DNA from: Gordius sp. MW1
Taxonomy: Eukaryota; Nematomorpha; Gordioida; Gordea; Gordiidae
Length of the DNA: 64,000 bases
Assembly (NCBI GenBank): GCA_964036665.1
Contig: OZ038528.1
Coordinates: 17,223,245-17,287,244, forward strand
Reading direction: 5' to 3'
The notes below the pieces were generated by a model, which saw only the letters and a list, made by a program, of their open reading frames with translations, was not told the origin of the DNA and ran no database searches. Both the position numbers and the translations under genes were made by a program. Of the stretch, positions 1 through 9,954 are shown piece by piece. How positions within the stretch are numbered: position 1 is the first letter of the stretch; each line of letters opens with the position of its first letter.

Positions 1-550
1 TTAACGAAAGTCAGCTGACACATTTCAAGTTAGAGAATTATCATTTATTGACATAGAAAATTCTCGAAAACATAAACGAAAATATATAAAGCTTGCAGAT
101 TCTATATATTGAGACAAACACACACTGCTGCTTTACATCACCCTGCCAAAAAACTTAGCGTCATCTTTACTTTTATCTCCTCGTTCGTACCCAACTTAAC
201 TGTATTTCTCGTTTATAACTTTTACCCTTTTTGTATTTGTTTGTTGAAAGTAAAATAAATAAATTACCATTCGAATTATTTCAAACATTACATGCTTGAT
301 CTATTAATAAATGCTTCTATTGCCCAATGATCAACAATTGTATCCTCTATACGGGTTTTAATTTATTATCTTGCAAATTTATATTTACTATTCTATATCG
401 GTTTTAGTATGGCTAAACACGTATACATTATATAGCAGTTAATATAGATCTTTATAAAATTTCAATTTATTAAACACGTTGATATGTAGAACTTAATAAC
501 ATAGTTATGTTTAGTTATTTGCAATATACAAATTTTGTTTATGGATTATA
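1..550. other. AT-rich sequence, no gene recognised
   Basis: This stretch before the first Helitron is AT-rich with no long open frame, no tRNA-like fold and no recognisable transposon terminus. I see nothing in it that I can name. Confidence 0.5.
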
Positions 551-645
551 TCTTATATAAAAAAATGAAACTATGTGTCTGTGTATGCCGCCACCAATTT
601 TGGAAAACTACCAGACAGATCGGCTCAAAATTCCATAGTTTATTC

Positions 646-1711
646 TAGAGATGCACCGATTACACTATTTTGTGCCGATACCGATACCAGCCGATACTTA
701 AGATTTTTTTGCCGATACCGATACCATGCCGATACTTATAATAAAAAAAATTTTTGTACTAAAAAATATATGCAAATATGTTAGTACATTTAATGTTCTT
801 GATTTTAAGTAAAAATCTTTGGTTATATAATGCCAGGTGAGACTCATATGGGCATCTGTTGCTGCTTTTCTAGACCATATATCCGTTGTAAAATTAAAAA
901 ACATTGTATCACAAGAAAATAGTTTTTTATCATTAGTAATTTCTTCCATTATTTTTTTTTAATAATAAAATAACATACATTTTAATTAAAGCAGTTTCAG
1001 AAAAATAAGACCAACTTGGAATGACATATTTAGGACAAATTTTTTTTATTAATCTATTAAATCCAATATCTTCTACAATTGAAAAGGGTTGTGAGTCCAA
1101 TGCAATCATTTCAGCAATTTGAGTAATACTCTCTCCTTAATCATGTGTACTATCCCACATTTTATTAAGCTCAATCACTTCTTTTAATGTAGATTGAATA
1201 TTAGAAGCTGTTTTTTGTTTATTTAAAAATCTTTTTTGTAAGAATACTGCGAAATTCGATTGGATGTCTAGTTTTTAAATGTTTCCTAAATTTGAAGTAT
1301 TAAAGGAATGTTTGTCTTTGCCCCCACGACTTATTTTAGCTTTGCATAATTCACATATTACAATTTTTTCATCTGCTGACACAACAAAATAACTCCATAG
1401 TGTATCTAAAGAATCCATCTAAGGCTTAATATATATTAATTTTTAAAATAAAACAATATTGACTTAAAAGCGCAGTTATTCGGAACAGATGGTCAATGAG
1501 TTTATTATACACCACATAGAAATATTTATAGCCAATCAAATGAAACAATTTTCAAAAAATTTGAAACGCCCTCTATTTTTTAATGGTAGGAGATACTATA
1601 AATATTATTTTTTGAGTTTCATATTGAAAAAGGTATTGGCTTGGTAATTGCCGATACTAGCAAAGTATCGGCGCCGATACCATGCCTATACTTGGCATCG
1701 GTGCATCTCTA
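646..1711 (-). mobile_element. Decayed hAT transposon nested in Helitron A
   Basis: The terminal inverted repeats are TAGAGATGCACCGAT at 646 and ATCGGTGCATCTCTA ending at 1711, a common hAT-type TIR. Flanking octamers GTTTATTC (638-645) and GCTTATTT (1712-1719) agree at 6 of 8 positions, as expected of an aged 8-bp target duplication. Sister Helitron copies at about 2,530 and 12,510 carry the uninterrupted site, which independently fixes both boundaries. The inside carries a broken transposase on the minus strand. Subterminal copies of GCCGATACCGATACC line both ends. Confidence 0.85.
700..1418 (-). pseudogene. hAT transposase remnant (BED finger plus N-terminal catalytic region)
   Basis: Reading the minus strand from ATG at 1418, the first ~47 codons form a BED-type zinc finger: WSYF, then CELCKAKISRGGKDKHSF and NTSNL. 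An in-frame stop follows at about 1,275. After frame breaks, segments typical of ZBED/hAT transposases follow: [17 protein letters not shown] near 1,110, and FTTDIWSRKAATDAHMSL near 850-900. Homology stops at about 780, so the C-terminal dimerisation region has been deleted. It is a dead copy. The family call rests on these motifs only. Confidence 0.82.
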
Positions 1712-2441
1712 GCTTATTTCTGACACTCCGGAGCATGTTTTAAGATTTGTTCGAGCCAAATCGGTCCAGTAGTTTTCGATCGAGTTTGTATTTATACGTT
1801 TTGACGTTTAATAAAATGTCAATCAAACGCAACCTCATGTACTGCGTATCTATCGTTTGTAGTGTGATAAATGTAGGCATGTGCTGTGGAAAATGGAAAC
1901 TTTTTACGATTTGAAACATTAAATCAAAGCATTTTTTTTCTTATTTTTCACGTCAATTATTATTAATATAGGACGATCGTGTCCCCTTTTGCGTGGCTAA
2001 ATAAATTAAAAAATCTAATTTTGTCATTTTTTGCGCGTTAAATATGGAGAAAAATGAAAACATTTTTAAAAAAGACCAATAAATGTTGATATATCTCAGT
2101 TCTTCGGACATTATTAAGTTCAGAATTAAAAGTTTTATTCAGAAACAAATATTTATAATTATGATATTGTTTCTTAATTACAAAAAATTAAAAAAAATTG
2201 CATGAAGGGCCAGGGGGCCAAAGATTTTTTCCTTGGGGGGGGCCATGGGGCCAGGTTTTCTCTTTTGGGTGGGCCTGGGCCTTGGACCCTCTTTAACTAT
2301 TTGTTTAAAAATTTCTGCATAATAAACACTTACCAATTATATTTGATATTCTTAATCTATTGAAATTTATATATAAGATGATATATATTCTACTAATACA
2401 CCCGGGTAAATGGCAAAACAACGTTTGCCGGGTTCATCTAG

Positions 2442-2773
2442 TCTTATATATAAAAATGAAACTATGTGTTTATATATGCCGCCATCAATTTTGTAAAACC
2501 ACCAGACCGATTCGGCTCAAAATTTCACAGTTTATTCCTGACACTCAGGCATGTTTTAAGATTTGTTCGAGCCAAATCGGTCCAGTAGTTTTCGAGTATT
2601 CGTACGCGTTGCACTGTATACAAAAATAGAACAATTGAAGTAGAACATATAGATAGGCATCAAACTTTATTTTTACTTCAATAACCGCTTTATCATCATA
2701 TATGCCCTAAAATTTCAACATAATTTAATACACCCGGGTAAATGGCAAAACAACGTTTGCCGGGTTCATCTAG
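2442..2773 (+). mobile_element. Short non-autonomous Helitron B, joined to the 3' end of A
   Basis: This 332-bp element begins TCTTATATATAAAAATG directly after the CTAG of Helitron A. It ends with the same hairpin and CTAG at 2770-2773, followed by T. It shares its 5' ~150 bp with A and with the fragment at 12,404. Nothing in it encodes a protein; the open frame across its start is incidental. Head-to-tail Helitron junctions are a known product of insertion beside an existing copy or of read-through replication. Confidence 0.75.
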
Positions 2774-2782
2774 TTTAATATA

Positions 2783-3090
2783 CAGTCAAAACTTCTTAAT
2801 CGCAAATGGGATTATCGCGAAAATCTTATAATCGCGAAGTTAACCGCTATTTTTTTTTACGATAATATTAACAAAAACATCGTTTATTGACAAATCGCTT
2901 ATTAGTACAATATCGGCTATTCACAAACATTTTCGAGTCCTTAAATCAACCAGATAATTATATAAAATATCGTTTTATTGCGAAGCGTGAGAAATGAATA
3001 TTTAATATAATGTACATACACTTTTATTTCCATCGTTTAATCGCGAATTTTTTTTCAGGCCCAAGGCTTTGCAATTAAACGCTTTTGATA
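2783..3090. mobile_element. Probable pogo/Tc1-mariner-like MITE
   Basis: The left end, CAGTCAAAACTTCTTAATCG after TA, is imperfectly mirrored at the right by GCAATTAAACGCTTTTGA followed by TA. Short repeats built on ATCGCGAA recur throughout (2,812, 2,835, 3,040). TA-flanked CAGT-type ends fit the pogo/mariner group. The right boundary is approximate and there is no coding capacity. Confidence 0.42.
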
Positions 3091-3216
3091 TATATATATA
3101 ATTTATTAATATTTGCTATTTAGAAATTTATAGTCTAATAAAACTATAGACTGCCGTACAGGCTATAATTTTTAAGTAAGGGTGTAGGCCGCCATTACTT
3201 TCGTCTCATAAACTAT

Positions 3217-4443
3217 GAGAACAAATTATTGTGCTCAGTTAATTCATTTTTTGCTCAGTAAAATATTCAAATGCTCAGTAGAATAAACAAATGCTCAGTA
3301 AAATAATTCAATGCTCAGTAGAATAATTAAATGCTCAGTAAATAATTTAATGTTCATTAATTTAATTAATTGTTCAGTATAAAATTCATTTGTCAGTTTT
3401 TTTATTCAAATCTTGCTCAGTAATTTTTTTATTTATGCAAAGTAACTAAGAATTAGTTTTTAAAATAAAATCATAGAGCGCGAACCCAAAATATCTAAGT
3501 AAGAGTCTTGCGTGTTTCCCATGGTCAAAGTGCTGGCCTGAAAAATGGTTTATTTTTGTTTATATATTAATTAAAATAAATTTTATTTCATAAACTACCT
3601 CCTCCAAGTGCAATTGTCCATCGTTTTGTAAACAATATATTTGCAAACATGTCGTTGGGTTGGCAACTAAACTTAAATTTTGCCAACCACCTAGAGAAGC
3701 CAAAAATGTGCCTATAGGGCAAAAAAGAAAACGAGGCAGACCCTCAAAGGCTAAATCAGCCTTTATTGTTCAGTAATGGTAAGTTTAGATTATTTAGCAT
3801 TGATTATATAACAAATTTTAGGTTTTTGAAATAAAAGTTGTCTCCAGCAAAATTTGTCTATTTTTTATTTTAAATTGTTAATTATTATTATTTATCTGTA
3901 TTTGTAAATATTTGTGATTATATTCAAATAAAAATTTTATATTTTCCCTTTATAAAGTTTAAGATTGATAAATCTCAACAAAATTTGCAAAAAAATACAT
4001 TATAAACATGTAAAATTTAAGAAGGGAAAGGCAGACGCAGAGCATTTTAGAATGGGAATTATAGGTCATTACTTTTCATAGCTTTTTTAATTTGCCATTT
4101 ATTTATTTGAAGGGAGAGAAAGGGACAAGGGGAAAAAATCAAGACACTAAGATATTCTAACCTTTAAAAATTTAACAATCAGGTCTCCAATATATTTAAT
4201 TTAGCCAAAATAAACTATTTTAATTTCTTAACATTTAATTTAACTTTATTTTTACAAAATATTAGTGCTAAATAGATTAAGATTGAATATTATTTAATAA
4301 AATCTGAGCATTTTTTTGAAAATACTGAGCATTTTGGATTTATAACTGAGCAATATTAAGATTATTTACTGAGCATTTTGAATTTTTTACTGAGCATAGT
4401 GATAAAATACTGAGCATATTTTACTGAGCACTTAAATAGCATC
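3217..4443 (+). mobile_element. Probable MULE-type element with subterminal TGCTCAGT arrays
   Basis: The 10-bp direct repeat CATAAACTAT at 3207-3216 and 4444-4453 brackets a 1,227-bp unit. The left 230 bp contain at least seven copies of TGCTCAGT spaced ~20-23 bp apart. The right ~150 bp contain the reverse complement ACTGAGCA six times. Inverted subterminal arrays of this sort often bind transposase. A short coding relic at 3,666-3,776 ends in an AT-hook tail. Target duplications of 8-11 bp and AT-hook-tailed transposases are both known in Mutator-like elements, hence the call. The superfamily remains an inference. Confidence 0.6.
3666..3776 (+). pseudogene. Transposase C-terminal relic with AT-hook
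   Basis: The 36-codon open stretch ends at TAA 3774-3776 and reads ...GQKRKRGRPSKAKSAFIVQ. The basic KRGRP core is an AT-hook. A short basic tail of this form closes many MULE/FLYWCH-type transposases. No catalytic domain survives upstream. It lies between the inverted TGCTCAGT arrays of the surrounding element, which suggests it is the tail left by an internal deletion. Confidence 0.45.
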
Positions 4444-4453
4444 CATAAACTAT

Positions 4454-6333
4454 CTAAGCGCTAATCATTTCGCTGGATTTTAATATTTATTTTATAAATT
4501 TATATAAGCAAATATAAGCTAACAAAGCCCAAACAAAAACTAATTTTAAGATAAAAATAAATTGAACTACATCGAAAACATTTAAATTTGTGTAGAACTT
4601 TTAAATCTATAAGGAAAAAATATAATATCGTTAAAAGTAATATTAGCGCTATCTATACTATATTTTCTACACGCTATAAAACATTAGATTTAACATTATA
4701 GGGTTTCTATATATGGAATTTAACTACATATAGAGTTGCCGTCATAAAATTTTACGAGCCTAAAATACTAATTAATTGTCAACTAAAAAAAATCGACCCT
4801 TAAAATTTAAGGTTTTATTTTATTTTTGCTTAATATAAGTTTTAATTGTTGGTTCAAATTGTTCAAAAAATTATAAAGCAATTTTTTTTTGTGTATTAAT
4901 TGATGACTCATGTAATTAAAAGTTGTAAATAATAATGTTCCTCATCTATAATTTGATGTACAAAGAATAAAAATATATCAAAAAACTTTTATTTCAATCT
5001 TTCTAAAAAAAGTCTAAGAATTTTTTAGAAGTTTATTTCATAAGTATAAAAAGAAATAAAAATAACAATACAGTTCATGCATATAATCGCATAAAAATAT
5101 ACATATACAGGTTTTTTAATTGGCTAGATTTACAAATTACAACATTCCTTGGCAGATTGGGCTGTGCTAACCCTTATAGGCTATGCACTCATTGCCCCTG
5201 GTAGCAGTTTATATACAATCCCTTTGCCCACATTAACACACCTTTGAAATATTATATATATAAGAATTAATTAATACCTTTCAAAAACATCGTAAAATCA
5301 AGATGAGGCCTTATAACAATCTTGCCAAGTAGAAAGCATATTTAAATAATATAAATGAAAACTTAAGGGTTTAAACTAGTTACCACTTTAAAATTAAAGA
5401 TAATAATTAAACTTCTGATTGATAAAGACTTTTATTTTAAAACCTGTCAAAATAGAAATGTAAGGCTGACTAACAAATAAAATTGGATTAATTATTTAAA
5501 TAATGATTAAATCAAAGCAAAACTTTAAAATAAAAAACTATAAATTTTATCAATTCATTGTATACTAAAATATCATTTTATGTCTAGAAAGTTATAAATG
5601 TAAAAATAATGAAGGTTTTTAAAACCACAACTTACAATTTAAGAAACCTTTTATTAAATAAATAAGTAAGCCATGTAAAGTAAAGCTAATATACCGCCAA
5701 ATATACATGCGATGGACCAATTCTGTTAGATCATTACCATCATCCAAAATTACATTTAAAGGTTGATTGTCTTTAAAAAACAAGATCTACAATCATTACC
5801 ATCATCAAAAATCAAATTTAAAGGTTAATTAACTTGTAGAGGATTTCTACTTTATTCTTAATAACCTCTCTATCGTTAAGCATTAGCTTATATACCATTG
5901 TAAAGAGGTTAATATGAATAACTCGTAAGGTATTTGGGGGCTATTTAAATTATAATGAGTGTGAATAGAATAAGGAGGAGTGTGAATAAAGTGATAGCCA
6001 AATAATAAAGGTGCCAGTATTCTAATTACGGAATACTATAAACTTTAAAAAACAAGGTCCACAATATATAAACATAAAAAAATCAAAACAATATGTACCT
6101 GCTCAATACATCATATATATTCTTCGTCTGTTTCTCTCTTCCAGACATATACAGGGATACCAGCTTTGAATATTGCAGCAGCTGCATGATCTTGTGTAGA
6201 AAATATGTTACAACCATAGACTAACACTTAATCTAAATTTATAATATAATCATTTAAACCTCATGTGAGGGTCTTTATATATGTATTATAGTTTTTTAAT
6301 ATTATTCAAATATTAATTTATAATAAAACTTAA
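4454..6333. other. AT-rich intergenic DNA with a small direct repeat
   Basis: No gene or element end is recognised. A ~65-bp imperfect direct repeat (ATTACCATCATC...TTTAAAGGTT) lies at about 5,733-5,770 and 5,796-5,828. The rest is AT-rich with short homopolymers. Confidence 0.5.
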
Positions 6334-6837
6334 TCTTAATATATATATATAAAAATGTAACTCGGTTTTCTTTGTCCTCTAATAACTCCTAAAGTTCTGG
6401 ACCGAATGCCGCCAAATTTGTTGCCTTATCATCCTAGATGGTTTATATATACTTTTTATCGACCGGCGACAGCTGTAACCCTGTTTTTTGGTAGTGCTTA
6501 CCGCCATCTAGCGGATTATTTATACTACGTTTTTTGTACTTATTTATCGTTATGGTGCTACTTTTTGCCTTAAACTTTTTCCACAATTGCTTTGCCATTG
6601 TGTCTCAATTTTTTACTCAACTACGCCCGTTTTTTTTAACAATATATAAATCTGTAACAAATTAATATTCTCGATACCGTAAAACCTCACCATTTACTTA
6701 AATAAATATAACGCTAGCTTTTAAAAACTATCGTATCCGGAGATACAATTAAAACAAAATTCGAATAATTTTTTTTACAAATTTTATCCCCAGATTTCAA
6801 TAACAACAAATACTAATTTTACTTTAATGCATAAAAT
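6334..6837 (+). mobile_element. Helitron 5' end, truncated
   Basis: TCTTAATATATATATATAAA at 6334 is followed by a Helitron-like leader with an AACTCCTAAAGTTCTGGACCG block, similar in layout to the start of Helitron C. No CTRR end is found before the Helentron-like element begins near 6,838, so only the 5' part is present. Confidence 0.5.
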
Positions 6838-8735
6838 ATTAATTGCTATGCAATTTATGGGCTCCTTTTTTGGTGTCCGTTGTCCGATGTCTGTCCGTTA
6901 CCCTCCCTATCTATTTGCATTTGGTATATTAGGTTATCGCTTTTTTAAATTAATGCATGAGAAAGAGGTGCCCCACCCCTCATCTCTATCTCCCTCGCTG
7001 TGTTATTTTTAATTGCTATGCATAAGAGGTGCCCCACCCCTCATCTCTATCTCCCTCGCTGTGTTATATATAAGATTTGTTAAATTATCTATTATATAAA
7101 CATAAATAAAAGTTGTTTACTTTTAATTGCTATGCAATTTAACTAGTTATATAATAAGCATAAATAAAAGTTGTTTACTTTTAATTGCTATGCAATTTAA
7201 CTAGTTTTTGTTATATAATAAACATAGATAAAAGTTGTTTACTTTTAATGCTATGCAATTTAACTAGTTATATAATAAACATAAATAAAAGTTGTTTACT
7301 TTTTAATTGCTATGCAATTTAACTAGTTTTGGGGTTAGAATCCCGGAGTTTTTTTTTGACTCTTATGATTGTTCTTGTTACTATCATTGATAATAAGAAT
7401 TTTTGGCCGTCCGCTGGCTGCTGACCAATGAAAAAAATGACCATTGGCCAAAATTTGAATCGAAATTATTTTTTTCGTTTTTTTTTGACTATTATGATTG
7501 TTCCTGTTTCTACCATTGCTATTATGACTTTTTGGCCGTCCGCTGGCTGCTGACCAATGTTATATAATAAACATAAATAAAAGATGTTTACTTCTAATTG
7601 CTATGCAATTTAACTAGTTTTTGGGTTAGAATCCCGGAGTTTTTTTGACTCTTATGATTGTTCTTGTTACTATCATTGATAATAAGACTTTTTGGCCGTC
7701 CGTTGGCTGCTGACCAATGAAAAAAATGACCATTGGCCAAAATGTGAATCCGAGTTTATTTTTTCGTTTTTTTTGACTATTATGATTGTTCCTGTTACTA
7801 CCATTGCTATTATGATTTTCTGGCCGTCCGCTGGCTCCTGACCGATGGAAAAAATGACCATTGGCCAAAATGTGATTCGAAATTATTTTTTTCGTTTTTT
7901 TTGACTATTATGATTGTTCCTGTTCCTACCATTGCTATTATGACTTTTTGGCCGTCCGCTGGCTGCTGACCAATGGAATAAAATGACCATTGGCCAAAAT
8001 GTGATTCGAAAACTTTTTTCCCTTTTTTTTTTGACTATTATGAATTTATATCCGCTTTTACCGTGTTCTGGCTGCTGACCAATGGAAAAAAATGACTATT
8101 GGCCAAAATGTGATTCGAAATTTTTTTTTTCGTTTTTTTTACTCTTATGAATTTATATCCACTTTTACCGTGTGCTGGCTGCTGACCAATGGAAAAAAAT
8201 GACCATTGGCCGAAGTGAGCATCAAAATTTTTTTTTCCGTTTTTTTGGCTATCATTGACTTATAGAGTATCTGTGGGTACTGACCAATAGAGAAAAAGTG
8301 ACCATTGGCCAAATTTTTGATTTTTTTAATTAAAAATTGTTCAAATTCAACAAAATATTTCTCCCAACAATTCTGCAAATTCTTATCATTGTGTTGTTTT
8401 ATAATATAATGTTTGTTAGACCCATAATCACTAAAGGCCATAAAAACTAATGTAATACGCAACTAGATGCAAACACTAAATCTAACCCTTGCCTATATTA
8501 CATTTTGCCGTTATTACATTTTGCCTATAATGGAAAATTTGTATAAATAATTTATTAATCATTAGGCATTTAATACCCCCCTATAGGCATTCTCGCCCCT
8601 TCCCACCTTTCTCGCCCATAAATTGCATAGCAAATATGATACATTTATACGAAGTACAGATGAGTCGTCCCCTCTTCCCTTCCCCTCTTCCCTTCCCTTC
8701 TCCCCCTTCCCACCAGGGCCGAAGGCCCGAGTTTT
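6838..8735 (+). mobile_element. HINE-L: Helentron-like non-autonomous tandem-repeat element
   Basis: The left end reads ATTAATTGCTATGCAATTTATGGGCTC. An inverted copy, CCCATAAATTGCATAGCAAAT, lies not at the right tip but about 100 bp inside it (8,616). The tip itself is the hairpin GGGCCGAAGGCCC (8716-8728). A 5' terminal sequence whose inverted partner is subterminal and followed by a short hairpin is the known asymmetric-TIR layout of Helentrons. Inside are a ~60-bp array (AGTTGTTTAC...CTATGCAATTTAACTAGTT, 7,080-7,330) and a ~105-130-bp array (7,370-8,300). No protein is encoded. Its inverted twin lies at 57,659-59,560. Confidence 0.66.
7370..8310 (+). repeat. ~105-130-bp tandem repeat with CCATTGG/CCAATGG hairpin
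   Basis: About eight monomers each contain GCTGACCAATGG, an A-rich spacer and CCATTGGCC, an inverted pair that can form a hairpin. Most also contain GGCCGTCCGCTGGCTG and a TTGACTATTATGATTGTTCC block. Open frames across the array reflect the repeat and are not genes. Confidence 0.8.
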
Positions 8736-9014
8736 TTTTACTTACGATTCCTTTTTTTAAGAGGGCGACACCAATGTAATGACTGGCGGAAAAAAGCTGA
8801 GCGAAGGAATTAAAAAATTTATTAACGCTAATACGACTAAATATTTACAACAATAAAGGAGATTTACAATTAAAATAATTTGCAACGGTAAAATTATATT
8901 GTTCCGTAAAATTACAATAAAAGGGGGAAAACGTAGGGATTGGGGACAATTACAAAGGTTTTAGGAGAAGTACAAGGTTTTGGGAAAAATTTATAAGGAC
9001 TGAAATATTGATGA
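8736..9014. other. Short AT-rich spacer
   Basis: It lies between HINE-L and the foldback MITE. I see no coding or terminal signal here. Confidence 0.5.
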
Positions 9015-9476
9015 ACCATAGACTACATAGACTGCATCACGGTATAAAATGTGTGTGTTTTTTTCCGCCATTTTGATGAACACTACCGTCCTATATCACA
9101 TAATGGCGTTTTGCGCTCTGCCGTTTTTTTCGAACAGGAGAGGTAAAGAAAAAAGGTTTTGATTCCATAAATAAGTAAGATATTACTAAATATATGATAT
9201 TTTAAAAAATTTTTAATATCATTACAGTTTTTACATTTTTAATTTTTATGAAATGTGTCAATAATAAATTTTTTAAAATATCATATATTTAGTAATATCT
9301 TACTTATTTATGGAATCAAAAACTTATTTCTTTACCTCTCCAGTTCGAAAAAAACGGCACAGCGCAAAACGCCATTATGTGATATAGAACGGTAGTGTTC
9401 ATCAAAATGGAGGCAAATTTCACACACAATTTGCCATATGGAATATATGACATGAGCAGTCTATGTAGTCTATGGT
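9015..9476. mobile_element. Foldback MITE (~460 bp palindrome)
   Basis: The two halves are inverted copies over nearly their full length, from ACCATAGACTACATAGACTG at the left to CAGTCTATGTAGTCTATGGT at the right, with a ~40-bp AT loop near 9,215-9,255. The arms differ by scattered substitutions and small indels (for example near 9,050 and 9,415). I found no clear target-site duplication, so the superfamily is open. It encodes no protein. Confidence 0.72.
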
Positions 9477-9954
9477 AATAACTCGCTTTTAAAGCTGAAC
9501 CTTCCCAGGGTGGTGGCTTGATTGAACGAGCAATGTACGCGAAATCTTCAGACGCAGCTGCGAAAATGAGTACCAGATGTGGCTGAGTTAAAAAGAAAAA
9601 GTAATTTAAAAAAAAGAGCGTCAAAGAAACTTAGCCACTTCCGCGTCTAGGTTAACCCGCGGTAAAAGTGCTTTCCTTTGACCAATTCCTTTTTTAATTA
9701 TAAGGATTGCAGAACCGTTCTTTAACCCTTTTACATTAACATTAATAAAATAAATCTAAGTAAGATCAAAGTATACCGCGGACATTAGAACGTGGTATAC
9801 TAACATATGGTAACGTGGTATACACGTATACCACAGAAACATTCCCACGTTTCTGCTTTTTTGCTATTTTTGCGAAGTTTTTTTATATTACAACTACCAA
9901 ATCATTTACATATTTCTGCTATTCTTTAGAAGAAAGTAATAATTGCATAATTTA
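9477..9954. other. Spacer with no recognised feature
   Basis: It holds short repeats of CGTGGTATAC at about 9,793-9,835 and otherwise nothing I can assign. Confidence 0.45.

Larger units (their letters stand above)
551..2441 (+). mobile_element. Non-autonomous Helitron A, interrupted by a hAT element
   Basis: The element starts with TC (TCTTATATAAAAAAATG) after an A. It ends CTAG at 2438-2441, preceded by a hairpin in which ACCCGG (about 2399) pairs with CCGGGT (about 2428). TC start, 3' hairpin, CTRR end and insertion between A and T are the known Helitron hallmarks. No Rep/helicase coding is visible, so it is non-autonomous. Bases 646-1711 are a nested hAT insertion. The part after 1780 matches 10,110-10,530 inside Helitron C, so A and C are one family. 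The interior near 2,200-2,290 is unusually G-rich. Confidence 0.72.

Noticed and set aside
7080-7330. CRISPR-like array of ~60-bp repeats
   Set aside because: The copies are contiguous without unique spacers and lie within a transposable element of an animal genome.
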